Assembly: GCA_964490895.1 (NCBI GenBank)
Contig: CAZBEI010000073.1
Location: 1 to 14,103, forward strand
Reading direction: 5' to 3'
Source: JACRAO01 sp964490895
GTDB taxonomy: Bacteria > Bdellovibrionota > UBA1018
Length of the DNA stretch: 14,103 bases
Both the position numbers and the translations under genes were made by a program. This document shows, piece after piece, positions 7,379 to 14,103 of the stretch. Each line of letters begins with the position of its first letter. The first letter of the stretch is position 1. The notes under the pieces were generated by a model. The model had not been told where the DNA came from. It worked only from the letters and a program-made list of their open reading frames with translations, and made no database searches.

Positions 7379-7379
7379 C

Positions 7380-7976
7380 ATGAGGCATGGCTTCACGCTG
7401 ATTGAGCTTTTAGTGGTGATTGCGCTTGGAGCTCTGATCACGACGGTGGCGCTCCCGAGTATTTCTAATTATTTTAAGCTTTCTCTCAATACGGTTGCCA
7501 GAGAAATCGGCTCAACTGTAAAAGAAGCTTATAATTCGACAGCCCTGACTGGAAAAGTGCATCGTTTGGTTTACGATCTCAATGAAAATACGTATTGGGC
7601 AGAAGAAGGTCCAGCCACTCTCTTGCTAGACACAGCCGAGACCCGAGAAAAAGAAGAGCGGAAAAAAAAGTTTGCCAAAGATTCAGAAAAGGAACCACCG
7701 TCTCAATTTAGTTTAGATAAAACCATCACACGGAAAAAAAGAAGCTTGCCTACTGGAGTGAGTTTCGAAGAAATTTTGACTGAACAGAGCAAAGAAGCCC
7801 TCAAACAAGGACAAGTCTATACCCATTTTTTTCCCCATGGATTGACTGAGCAAACCATCCTTCATATTAAAGACTCCTCAAATCACAAGATTTCGCTTGT
7901 TTTAACCCCCATCATCGGGAGAACGCTGATTTACGAAAGGTATGTCTCTAAGGAAGAAATCAATGGGAAACCCTAG
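7380..7976 (+). CDS. gspH: Type II secretion system minor pseudopilin GspH
   Basis: GspH is a minor pseudopilin of the pseudopilus tip or shaft. From 7380 the precursor has 198 residues, with the very short leader MRHG, cleavage before Phe5, Glu9 at mature +5 and a hydrophobic helix (5-26). The downstream YFKLSLNTVAREIGSTVKEA (31-50) resembles the GspH/FimT N-terminal helix extension. A strongly charged insert (about 85-122, many Lys/Glu/Arg) interrupts the globular domain. The start at 7380 is one base after the gspG stop and has only a weak GAG 7 bases upstream, suggesting translational coupling. An upstream in-frame ATG at 7314 would overlap gspG by 65 bases and gives an unusually long leader, so I rejected it. 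Assignment to GspH rests on order and on the GspH/FimT-like N-terminus. Confidence 0.88.
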   Translation: MRHGFTLIELLVVIALGALITTVALPSISNYFKLSLNTVAREIGSTVKEAYNSTALTGKVHRLVYDLNENTYWAEEGPATLLLDTAETREKEERKKKFAKDSEKEPPSQFSLDKTITRKKRSLPTGVSFEEILTEQSKEALKQGQVYTHFFPHGLTEQTILHIKDSSNHKISLVLTPIIGRTLIYERYVSKEEINGKP

Positions 7977-8481
7977 GGGCTTTACATTATTAGAGACCCT
8001 TATTGCCATGTCAATCATGCTCGTGGCGTTTTCTGCCATCATGATGGTGGAGTCCTCAAGCTTAAATACGTCCATAAAAACTCAGCAACTCAATACGGTA
8101 GCCATGCTTGCTAAAAGAGCCATGATCGAAGCAGAGCAAGCCTTTGAGGGCAAAAAATTCGAAGAATTAAAGAAGGAAGAAACAACGGAGTTTCCAGAGC
8201 CTTTCAAAGATTACAAAGCCGTTCGGACTATAAAAGAAATTAAATTTCCAGATTTAGGATTTGGAGGCGATGAGAAAGGTGCTGCAGGCTCTAGCGGTAC
8301 TGGTGCCGCGAACTCTAATGACACTGCAGATCAGTTTACAAAGCTTCTCTCTCAGTTTCTCTCAAAAGCAATTCGGGAAGTGACGGTGACTATTTTTTGG
8401 AAAAGGGGCACAGGAGAACAGTCTTATTCGGTTTCAACCTATTGGGTGGATTTAAATCATGAATTTCAACTCTCACAATAA
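7963..8481 (+). CDS. gspI: Type II secretion system minor pseudopilin GspI
   Basis: GspI is a minor pseudopilin that forms the tip complex with GspJ and GspK. From 7963 the precursor has 172 residues: leader MGNPRG, cleavage before Phe7, Glu11 at mature +5, and a hydrophobic helix (7-30). The GFTLLETLIAMSIMLVAFSA segment and the following QLNTVAMLAKRAMIEAEQ (42-59) are typical of GspI. It is longer than most GspI proteins because of a Gly/Ser/Ala-rich insert at about 99-123. AAGGA lies 8 bases before the ATG at 7963; the earlier ATG at 7942 has no usable ribosome site. The gene overlaps the end of gspH by 14 bases and its own end overlaps gspJ. Confidence 0.92.
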   Translation: MGNPRGFTLLETLIAMSIMLVAFSAIMMVESSSLNTSIKTQQLNTVAMLAKRAMIEAEQAFEGKKFEELKKEETTEFPEPFKDYKAVRTIKEIKFPDLGFGGDEKGAAGSSGTGAANSNDTADQFTKLLSQFLSKAIREVTVTIFWKRGTGEQSYSVSTYWVDLNHEFQLSQ

Positions 8482-9340
8482 GGATTTTTCAGGACTGTCC
8501 AGGATGGGCAGTAAGGGTTTTTCAGGACTGTCCAGGATGGGCAGTAAGGGATTTACCTTACTCGAAGTTTTGATTTCTATTTTTTTACTCGTGATTATCA
8601 GTCTTTCTATTTATCAGGCCACCATAGAAACTTATAAAATTCGAGATATTTTAATGAACGAAGGTGATTTTTACAATTCCATTAGGCTCTCCGTCGGGAT
8701 TTTAGACAGAGATATTTCGTTACTTTATTCTCCAACCCTAGCTTTGCCCCAAAGTGCACCGCAAAGTGGACCCCAAAGTGGACCCCAAAGTGGAGTGGAT
8801 GCGGCTGCAGCCAAAGAGATGGAAGAAGTTTTGGCCTCTGATTTAGGACTCATGAGTCTTTATTGGGCTCCCGCAGTGCATAAGTCAGGGATCAGGCCTT
8901 CTCGTTTTATTGGAAGTGAGCAAAAGTTAAGTTTTGTCTCCGTCTCTCATCTGCGAGTTTACAAAGACTCCACAGAATCTGAATTTGCCAAAATTAGTTA
9001 TGAGCTCAAAGAAGACACAGAAAATAAGGAAATCCAAGGAGCTCGTGTTTTAGTGAAGGGAGAGTCCTCAAATGCTTTCGAAGATGACGAAACAAAGGAC
9101 AAGAGTTGGAATTTTTACCCCCTCCTTTATGGCATTACAAAGTTAAAATTTCGTTATTTTCAAAAAGATAAAGATCAGTGGCAGAGCAGTTGGGACACAG
9201 AAAAAGAAGAATTCAAAAATATTTATCCCGATCGAATTGAATTGACGATCGAAGTCAAAGGCCCTACCAGACTTCAATTCGAAGGGGTTTATCAGTTTAA
9301 ACCGGAGATCCCACTGGGTGGACTTAATGCAAGTACATAA
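8459..9340 (+). CDS. gspJ: Type II secretion system minor pseudopilin GspJ, with duplicated leader
   Basis: GspJ is a minor pseudopilin in the GspI-J-K tip complex. From 8459 the precursor has 293 residues. The cleavage site is Gly31-Phe32 with Glu36 at mature +5 and a hydrophobic helix (32-52, FTLLEVLISIFLLVIISLSI). The leader is peculiar: an 11-residue unit FSGLSRMGSKG occurs twice in tandem (10-20 and 21-31). Each copy contains a Met (16 and 27, ATGs at 8504 and 8537) with AGGA 9 bases upstream, so translation could also start inside the repeats and give a leader of 5 to 16 residues. The start at 8459 overlaps gspI by 23 bases, with a GGTGGA-like site 8 bases upstream. A PQSG/A repeat lies at 97-112. 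The C-terminal part (about 225-290) has GspJ features such as YPLLYGITKLKFRYF-like strands. Identity is good; the start is uncertain. Confidence 0.9.
   Translation: MNFNSHNKDFSGLSRMGSKGFSGLSRMGSKGFTLLEVLISIFLLVIISLSIYQATIETYKIRDILMNEGDFYNSIRLSVGILDRDISLLYSPTLALPQSAPQSGPQSGPQSGVDAAAAKEMEEVLASDLGLMSLYWAPAVHKSGIRPSRFIGSEQKLSFVSVSHLRVYKDSTESEFAKISYELKEDTENKEIQGARVLVKGESSNAFEDDETKDKSWNFYPLLYGITKLKFRYFQKDKDQWQSSWDTEKEEFKNIYPDRIELTIEVKGPTRLQFEGVYQFKPEIPLGGLNAST
8485..8550 (+). repeat. 33-bp perfect tandem duplication in the gspJ leader
   Basis: A 33-base unit, beginning TTTTTCAGGACTGTCCAGGA and ending GCAGTAAGGG, occurs at 8485-8517 and 8518-8550 with no difference between copies. It is 11 codons long and lies entirely in the gspJ leader just before the mature pseudopilin sequence. 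Each unit carries an AGGA motif and an in-frame ATG. The absence of any difference between copies indicates a recent duplication. Confidence 0.93.
8747..8794 (+). repeat. 12-bp in-frame tandem repeat (four copies) in gspJ
   Basis: Four consecutive 12-base units of the form CCCCAAAGTGGA lie at 8747, 8759, 8771 and 8783. The last two are identical; the first has a C and the second a G variant. They encode Pro-Gln-Ser-Ala and three Pro-Gln-Ser-Gly, followed by Val-Asp, an apparent flexible loop inserted in the globular domain of GspJ. Confidence 0.93.
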
Positions 9341-10649
9341 AAATTTGACTGGAAATAAAAGAGGCATTGCACTTTTTATGGTTTTAAGTGCCATGAGTAT
9401 TCTTTCTATTTTAGTCACTGAGTTTAGTTATGTCTCTCAGCTCAATAGCCGCATTGCCTACAATAGTTTAGATCAAATCAAGGCGCTTTATCTCGCCAAA
9501 AGTGCTCTCAAACTTTCACTTTTGAGACTCAAGGCCTACCAAAATCTCAAAGGAGCATTGGGAGGTGGTGGTGGTGTAGGAGCACAGGCAGTTCCCAAGC
9601 AGATTCTTGAGCAAATCTGGAGTTTTCCGCTGATTTATCCTATCCCAGTGGATTTGCCCGGTCTTTCTCCAGCTCAGAAAGAGGCCATTCGGAAGTTTCA
9701 AAAGGAGACAGAGTTAGAAGGCAATTTTTCGGCTCTCATACAGTCCGAATCTTCTCGGTACAATCTCAATACGCTATTGCCTCCTTTGGCGGCGGCTTCT
9801 CCACAGCCCTCTCCATCAGCAACGCCGGCTCCGTCTGCCTCACCGTCTGCATCGCCACGAGCTTCTGCGAATCCCGCCCCTACGCCTGGCCCTGGTGGCG
9901 AAACGACAGCGTTTAATGCAGAAACAGCAAGAAAAAGCCTCGCTGATTATTTATGGAAAATTTTGGATCAAAAATTTCAAGCTGATCCTGATTTTGCAAC
10001 AGAGTATCGAGACTTTAAATTAGAAGACCTTATGGAAAATATTATTGGCTGGGTAGATCGAACCTATGAGCCAAAAGAAACGGGCGTAAAAAAAGAAATT
10101 AAACGAAAGCGTGCTCCTTTTTATTCCATGTCCGAATTGCATTTGATCCATCCCATGGATGATGCTCTTTTTAATTTATTTTCTCCTTCCTTGACTGCGA
10201 GTCCAACGGGCGGAATCAATGTCAATACGCTCCAGGAGGCATCCCTCAATGCCCTTGTTCCGCAGATGACAAAAGAAGAGGTCAAAGAGTTTTTTAAATT
10301 TAGAGACTCTCAAGAAGCTGACAATCAATTTAAAACAGACACAGATTTTTTTAATTATTTGCAAGATAAGGTCTCGAGCTTTCACAAGGATCCAAATGAG
10401 ATTAAAAAATTTAAGGACGAACTCTCAAGTCGAGGGATTAAACTTCTCACAGAAGAAAATCATTTTAAAATTTCCATACAAGCAAAAGTCAATCAAAGTA
10501 CGAAGCGCCTTGAGGCTTGGGTGACGTTGACGGAGGCGCAGAGTAAACCGAGCCCAGGGGCTTCTCCGGTTCCAGCTGCACCTCCTGTGCTTGGTGTTAC
10601 TCAAAAAAATGACCCTGGACTAAAAATTACTTTTTTGAAAATATTATGA
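9327..10649 (+). CDS. gspK: Type II secretion system minor pseudopilin GspK
   Basis: GspK is the large minor pseudopilin at the very tip of the pseudopilus. From the ATG at 9327 it has 440 residues, longer than the usual 300-330. The leader ends in Gly13 (NKRG), with Ile14 as first mature residue and no Glu at +5, which is the family rule for GspK. The hydrophobic helix (14-31) leads into SRIAYNSLDQIKALYLAKSA (41-60), a typical GspK segment. The domain with GWVDRT (231-236) and the motif INVNTL (297-302) are also typical. Pro/Ala/Ser-rich low-complexity segments lie at about 136-173, with a 12-base tandem repeat at 9831-9854, and at 408-422; a Gly run lies at 79-83. An in-frame GTG at 9318 is possible, but the ATG has GGTGGA just upstream. 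The gene overlaps gspJ by 14 bases. Confidence 0.93.
   Translation: MQVHKNLTGNKRGIALFMVLSAMSILSILVTEFSYVSQLNSRIAYNSLDQIKALYLAKSALKLSLLRLKAYQNLKGALGGGGGVGAQAVPKQILEQIWSFPLIYPIPVDLPGLSPAQKEAIRKFQKETELEGNFSALIQSESSRYNLNTLLPPLAAASPQPSPSATPAPSASPSASPRASANPAPTPGPGGETTAFNAETARKSLADYLWKILDQKFQADPDFATEYRDFKLEDLMENIIGWVDRTYEPKETGVKKEIKRKRAPFYSMSELHLIHPMDDALFNLFSPSLTASPTGGINVNTLQEASLNALVPQMTKEEVKEFFKFRDSQEADNQFKTDTDFFNYLQDKVSSFHKDPNEIKKFKDELSSRGIKLLTEENHFKISIQAKVNQSTKRLEAWVTLTEAQSKPSPGASPVPAAPPVLGVTQKNDPGLKITFLKIL
9831..9854 (+). repeat. 12-bp in-frame repeat (two copies) in gspK
   Basis: CCGTCTGCCTCA (9831-9842) is followed by CCGTCTGCATCG (9843-9854). It encodes Pro-Ser-Ala-Ser twice, within the Pro/Ala/Ser-rich insert of GspK at about residues 136-173. 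Confidence 0.8.
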
Positions 10650-10659
10650 GGGGAGGTTT

Positions 10660-12312
10660 ATGAAAATACTAGGAATAGACTTAGGGACCACGAGCGTTAA
10701 AGCAGTAGAAATTGAGAGCGCTTTTAGGCGTTACGAAATTCACGAATATTACGAAGAAAAAATTGAGACGGGTGGAGACTCTTTTCAGGCAGTGAAACTG
10801 CTGATGGAAAAATTACCCACACCTCCAGATAGAATTGCAGTGGCTTTAAAAACGGGCTTTGTGACATTTAGAAATCTGCAACTTCCGACAAGGGATAAAA
10901 AGGCCATCCAAGCAGGGGTTGGGTTTGAACTCGAAGATGACCTGCCCTTTGATTTGACGCAGGGTATTTATGATTACTCTCTTTTAAGTTCGAGTGGGCA
11001 AGGCACTCAAATTCATGTGGCTGCGACTTTAAAGCGGTATGTGGAGGATTTGCTTAAAAAATTAACTGCCGTTGGGATTGATCCAGACATCATTACGACC
11101 GAAGCTTGGGCTTATCGAAATTTGCTCAATAAGATTCTTCCGGAGAAGTCAAGAGTCGAGCCCATTCTTTTGGCTAAAATAGGAAATGAGAGAACCATTC
11201 TCTATGTCCATTGGAGCGGGTTTCCGGTTTTGACAAGGGAGTTTCCATGGGGCGGAAGAGATTTGACAGCTGCCATTTGTAGAAAATATGGAATTTCGCT
11301 AGATCAGGCCGAGCAGACCAAGCGAGACCATGGTTTTATCTTGCCGCCCTCTCAAAGAGCACAGGCAACTTCTGAACAGACAGAATTTTCTAATACTTTG
11401 CTCGAGGCTTTAGCAGGACTTATTTCGGAGATGAGGCAAGCCAAACTCATCTGTAAAAATATTACACGTAAGCACCTCACTCAGATTTTTTTAACAGGAG
11501 GATCTACCGTATTGCCCGGAATGATGGGAACTCTAGAAGAAGAGCTCATGATTCCAACTCAACCACTCAAGGGACTTAGTAAATTAGCGGCTTCTGGGGT
11601 GAACTATTCAGAGGAGACAGACGCTTCTTTTTTATTGGCTGCCGCTCTAGCGGTTTGCCTGGTGGGGTCAGAGCGAGCGCAAACAATCAATTTAAGAAAA
11701 GGTGAGTTTGCAAAAGAAGTGAAGTCTCGAGAAATTAATTACGAGAATTTAAAACGGCCTTTAAAAGCCGTGTCGGCTATTTTTGTTTCTCTCATGCTCA
11801 GTATTGTGATTCAAAATCAAGTTTATCACTCTCGTCTCAAAGCGACAGACTCCCAATTGGAGAAGAGTATTCGCAGTTTTTTTGGTCAGATTTCTAATAG
11901 TGCAGTGAGGACTTATACCACAAGCCCAAGCGCGCTGAGAGATGCCATTAAAAAAGAACTCATTAAAACACAAGAACTGATCAAGTTTTATTCGCCTAAT
12001 CCTCATTCTCCTCTGGGTTTACTCAATCAACTCTCGACCCTCATTCCAAAAGATACCGTGGTGGATATGATTCAATTCACAGCAGGCTCGGCTCCCGCGC
12101 AAGGCTATAATCCCAAAGATGGAGATTCTGCCGAAATGGCATTTTTTATTTCAAACCCTCAGGTGGCTGAAAAATTGAATGTGATTTTAAATTCGAAATT
12201 TTCCAATTTACAGCGTTCAAAAATAGAAGAAATAACGCTACCCGACAAAACAACGAAAAAGTGGAAAATTACATTTTCTGGAAAGCCTTTGGAGGAGACC
12301 TATGGAAAATAA
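10660..12312 (+). CDS. gspL: Type II secretion system protein GspL with PilM-like actin-fold domain
   Basis: GspL anchors the ATPase GspE to the inner membrane and pairs with GspM. The protein has 550 residues, against about 400 for enterobacterial GspL. The cytoplasmic domain (1-345) is actin-like and keeps motifs of the nucleotide-binding PilM group: DLGTTSVK (7-14, phosphate-1 loop) and LTGGSTVLPGM (278-288, adenosine motif). The GspL hallmark INLRKGEF (343-350) follows, then one membrane segment (about 367-386), a coiled-coil-like stretch (390-450), and a periplasmic ferredoxin-like region (about 452-550). GGGGAGG lies just before the ATG, 10 bases after the gspK stop, the strongest ribosome site in the operon. 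The end overlaps gspM by 11 bases. Its place between gspK and gspM and the NLRxGEF motif favour GspL over a true PilM, although the N-terminal domain alone would be labelled PilM by many searches. Confidence 0.9.
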   Translation: MKILGIDLGTTSVKAVEIESAFRRYEIHEYYEEKIETGGDSFQAVKLLMEKLPTPPDRIAVALKTGFVTFRNLQLPTRDKKAIQAGVGFELEDDLPFDLTQGIYDYSLLSSSGQGTQIHVAATLKRYVEDLLKKLTAVGIDPDIITTEAWAYRNLLNKILPEKSRVEPILLAKIGNERTILYVHWSGFPVLTREFPWGGRDLTAAICRKYGISLDQAEQTKRDHGFILPPSQRAQATSEQTEFSNTLLEALAGLISEMRQAKLICKNITRKHLTQIFLTGGSTVLPGMMGTLEEELMIPTQPLKGLSKLAASGVNYSEETDASFLLAAALAVCLVGSERAQTINLRKGEFAKEVKSREINYENLKRPLKAVSAIFVSLMLSIVIQNQVYHSRLKATDSQLEKSIRSFFGQISNSAVRTYTTSPSALRDAIKKELIKTQELIKFYSPNPHSPLGLLNQLSTLIPKDTVVDMIQFTAGSAPAQGYNPKDGDSAEMAFFISNPQVAEKLNVILNSKFSNLQRSKIEEITLPDKTTKKWKITFSGKPLEETYGK

Positions 12313-12919
12313 TTCTAAAATAAAACAATGGGCCAATCGTATTACTGATAAAATTCAGGATCAAGCGTGGTTTCAGCAGCTCCGTGCAAAGTGGGAAGAG
12401 GTCGATCCTAAAAATCGAACTCAGATTAAAGTGGCTGGAATTATTGGAGTGTCCCTTTTAGCCCTGGTCTTAAGTTTTAATTCTATTTTTGGAGTTCGAA
12501 AAGTTAAAAAGGAACTTACTGATAAGACGGATTTGCTCAATATGCTCCAGTCAGCCAACGAAGAGATCAAAAAACTTCAAGATTTGTCAGCTGGAAATGG
12601 CTCAAAAGATGAAGGCGGAGCCTGGAGTGGTTATTTTGAGTCTCTGGGAGCAAAAGTGGGATTGGAAAAAACAAGTTTGACGGTCACTCCAGAAACACAG
12701 GGAGTGGCTTCGCCTTTGGCAAGCGAATCCCTGATGGATGTTACGCTCAAGCATGTCAATGTAAAGCAAGTTGTTCAATATGCGTTTATGTTAGAGACAG
12801 GTTCGAGGATTGTAAAAATTAGAAACTTTAAGGTTTCTGCAGACCCAGATCTCTCTGGATATTTGGATTCTACCTTTTCTGTCTCAGGATTTGCCTTAAA
12901 GAACAAGGAGGGAACCTAA
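12302..12919 (+). CDS. gspM: Type II secretion system protein GspM
   Basis: GspM is a small bitopic inner-membrane protein that stabilises GspL and takes part in the platform. The protein has 205 residues. A charged cytoplasmic N-terminus (1-42) is followed by a membrane segment (about 43-64, VAGIIGVSLLALVLSF), a coiled-coil-like stretch (67-97) and a compact periplasmic domain (about 107-200) that fits the ferredoxin-like fold of GspM/PilO. The cytoplasmic part is longer than in many GspM proteins. A strong GGAGGAG site precedes the ATG. It overlaps gspL by 11 bases and shares one base with the gspN start (TAATG). Sequence signatures of GspM are weak, so the call relies on topology and position. 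Confidence 0.85.
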   Translation: MENNSKIKQWANRITDKIQDQAWFQQLRAKWEEVDPKNRTQIKVAGIIGVSLLALVLSFNSIFGVRKVKKELTDKTDLLNMLQSANEEIKKLQDLSAGNGSKDEGGAWSGYFESLGAKVGLEKTSLTVTPETQGVASPLASESLMDVTLKHVNVKQVVQYAFMLETGSRIVKIRNFKVSADPDLSGYLDSTFSVSGFALKNKEGT

Positions 12920-13890
12920 TGGAAGCTCAAACTGAAATTACTTCGCCAACACTTGCTTTTTCTCGGCTTGGTTTTTTTCAAAAAATACTTCGAATAGCTC
13001 TTTGGGTTTTATTGGCTCTCGGGCTGCTTCTGTTCTTTACCTACTGGAAACTTCCTGAGGCAAGGCTGAAAAATTTTATCTATGGAAATATTTCTTCGCA
13101 GTTAGGTAGCCAGGGAATTACCTTTACAGCTTCGCAGACTTCTTTGTCTTTTGGGCTTTTCGGAGTGACTTATGAGATGAAGGAGTTGCTTTTTCATTTT
13201 CCAAAATTAGATCGGCCTGTTTCTGTAGATGAGGTTTCGCTTTCGCCTTCTCTTTTTGACTTTTTATTTGGAAGCATGGGGGGGAGCTTTAAAATCAAAC
13301 TTGGAGATGGAAAAGGTTCGGGGAGTTTTTCTTTTAAAAACTCCAAAGGTTCTAGCGCTGCTAAGCTCCAGACGGATTTAAGTTTTAAATCACTCCATAT
13401 CGGAAAATTGGGAGCACTCGAAATGTGGATAGGACTCAGAGGGGGAGGGTTGCTTAGTGGGAACATTCAATTTTCAGGGCCACTTGATTTGCCAGAGGCT
13501 TGGGAAGGCGAAACCCATTTGCAATTTTCTAAAATAAATTTCGAATCTCAAATGCTCTCGGGGTTCTCAATTCCTGAGGTCAATATTTCCGAAGGGGTGG
13601 TGGACTTGCAAATTGTAAAAGGCAGTGTTCAAGTAAATAATCTAAAATTAGGCAAAAAAGGCAGTATGACAGATGACCTTGTGGGGAGTGTGAGCGGTGA
13701 TATTGTGCTCGGAAAGAAGTTGGAGAGTAGCACTCTTAAACTCAAATCTCATTTTTCTTTTTCTCAAAATGTGCAAAAAGCGTTTGTGCTGTTAGATACT
13801 CTCTTGGTAGCCGGGAAGCAGCCCGATGGAGGTTATGCCTTTTCGTTTACGGGGTCGTTTTTTTCTCCACAGTTTACGCCTGGAGGGTAG
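12919..13890 (+). CDS. gspN: Type II secretion system protein GspN (AsmA-like)
   Basis: GspN is an accessory T2SS protein found in only some systems; its function is not well defined. The protein has 323 residues. It has a short cytoplasmic N-terminus, a single membrane segment (about 27-46, ALWVLLALGLLLFFTYWKLP), and a long periplasmic region rich in beta strands with alternating Gly/Ser/Phe/Leu and repeated patterns such as SLSFGLFGVTYEMKELLFHF (76-95). This resembles the AsmA-like or intermembrane lipid-transfer style folds and the GspN form seen in deltaproteobacterial clusters. GGAGGG precedes the ATG, which overlaps the gspM stop by one base. It is the last gene of the operon, and its stop is 5 bases from the stop of the convergent gene. 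No terminator is visible after it. Confidence 0.85.
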   Translation: MEAQTEITSPTLAFSRLGFFQKILRIALWVLLALGLLLFFTYWKLPEARLKNFIYGNISSQLGSQGITFTASQTSLSFGLFGVTYEMKELLFHFPKLDRPVSVDEVSLSPSLFDFLFGSMGGSFKIKLGDGKGSGSFSFKNSKGSSAAKLQTDLSFKSLHIGKLGALEMWIGLRGGGLLSGNIQFSGPLDLPEAWEGETHLQFSKINFESQMLSGFSIPEVNISEGVVDLQIVKGSVQVNNLKLGKKGSMTDDLVGSVSGDIVLGKKLESSTLKLKSHFSFSQNVQKAFVLLDTLLVAGKQPDGGYAFSFTGSFFSPQFTPGG

Positions 13891-13895
13891 TTGGC

Positions 13896-14103
13896 TTAGT
13901 CGGCTTCCCCTACAAGCAAGTCATTGAAAAGACGGCCAAAACTGCTGCCAGTACTGTGTGTGGTTCGGTCATCGGCTTGATTATTTCCATTTTCTTTTTT
14001 TATTTCTAAATCAATTTTTCGGATTTTATCATCATGTGTTTTGTTTTCGTCTATAATGACCTGTACATTTTCTTGCATTTTTTTAATGCCATCAGTATTT
14101 CCT
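13896..14103 (-). CDS. Hypothetical protein, C-terminal part, runs off the right edge
   Basis: An open frame reads from the right window edge on the minus strand to a TAA stop at 13896-13898, giving 68 visible residues. An ATG at 14078 exists, but the frame stays open for 8 codons upstream of it to the window edge, and no ribosome site is seen before that ATG. The gene therefore probably begins outside the window. The visible part is hydrophilic and helical in character (MQENVQVIIDENKTHDDKIR, then Lys/Glu-rich), and ends in a short amphipathic segment FGRLFNDLLVGEAD. No membrane segment or known motif is seen, and I do not recognise the family. It converges on gspN with a 5-base gap. The lack of a strong coding signature leaves some chance it is a spurious frame. 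Confidence 0.5.
   Translation of the reverse strand, partial: GNTDGIKKMQENVQVIIDENKTHDDKIRKIDLEIKKENGNNQADDRTTHSTGSSFGRLFNDLLVGEAD

Noticed and set aside
7314..7379. Longer GspH starting at 7314
   Set aside because: It would overlap gspG by 65 bases and give a 26-residue leader; 7380 gives a clean MRHG leader beside the gspG stop.
8516..8524. First Gly20-Phe21 in GspJ as a second prepilin cleavage site
   Set aside because: It is followed by SGLSRM, not by a hydrophobic helix with Glu at +5, so it is not a credible mature N-terminus.
13949..13956. CAGTACTG palindrome near the right end
   Set aside because: An 8-base palindrome is expected by chance at this scale and has no link to a promoter or terminator.

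Overview
This window holds a complete, single-strand type II secretion system (T2SS) operon in the canonical order gspC-D-E-F-G-H-I-J-K-L-M-N (183-13890, + strand). It is followed by the 3' end of an unrecognised gene on the opposite strand that runs off the right edge. Every junction inside the operon is tight: 4-bp ATGA, 1-bp TAATG or 11-22 bp overlaps, or gaps of at most about 60 bp. One transcript of about 13.7 kb is therefore likely. The DNA is moderately AT-rich. Three traits resemble predatory or deltaproteobacterial lineages (Bdellovibrionota, Myxococcota or Desulfobacterota type) more than enterobacterial ones: a GspN of the AsmA-like type, a GspL whose cytoplasmic domain looks like PilM, and a GspC with a PDZ domain. 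This placement is inferred from gene style only.

Region by region. 1-182 is a dense regulatory region. It has two near-identical 13-bp palindromes 33 bp apart, a full-consensus sigma-54 -24/-12 element, and a perfect 10-bp inverted repeat that overlaps that element and contains the gspC Shine-Dalgarno sequence. 183-6852 encodes the inner-membrane coupling protein GspC, the outer-membrane secretin GspD, the ATPase GspE and the platform protein GspF. Two 24-bp tandem repeats, each a small hairpin, separate gspF from the pseudopilins. 6911-10649 encodes the pseudopilins GspG (major) and GspH, I, J and K (minor or tip). 10660-13890 encodes the assembly platform proteins GspL and GspM and the accessory protein GspN.

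How the parts work together (established for the family): GspE hydrolyses ATP on the GspL/M/F platform and drives assembly of a GspG pseudopilus capped by GspH/I/J/K. GspC recruits periplasmic substrate and links the platform to the GspD channel in the outer membrane. The prepilin peptidase GspO/PilD and any secretin pilotin are not in the window and must be elsewhere.

The secretion genes belong to a known system. The unusual parts are the control region in front of gspC, and the in-frame tandem duplications placed just ahead of the mature pseudopilin coding sequences of gspG and gspJ.
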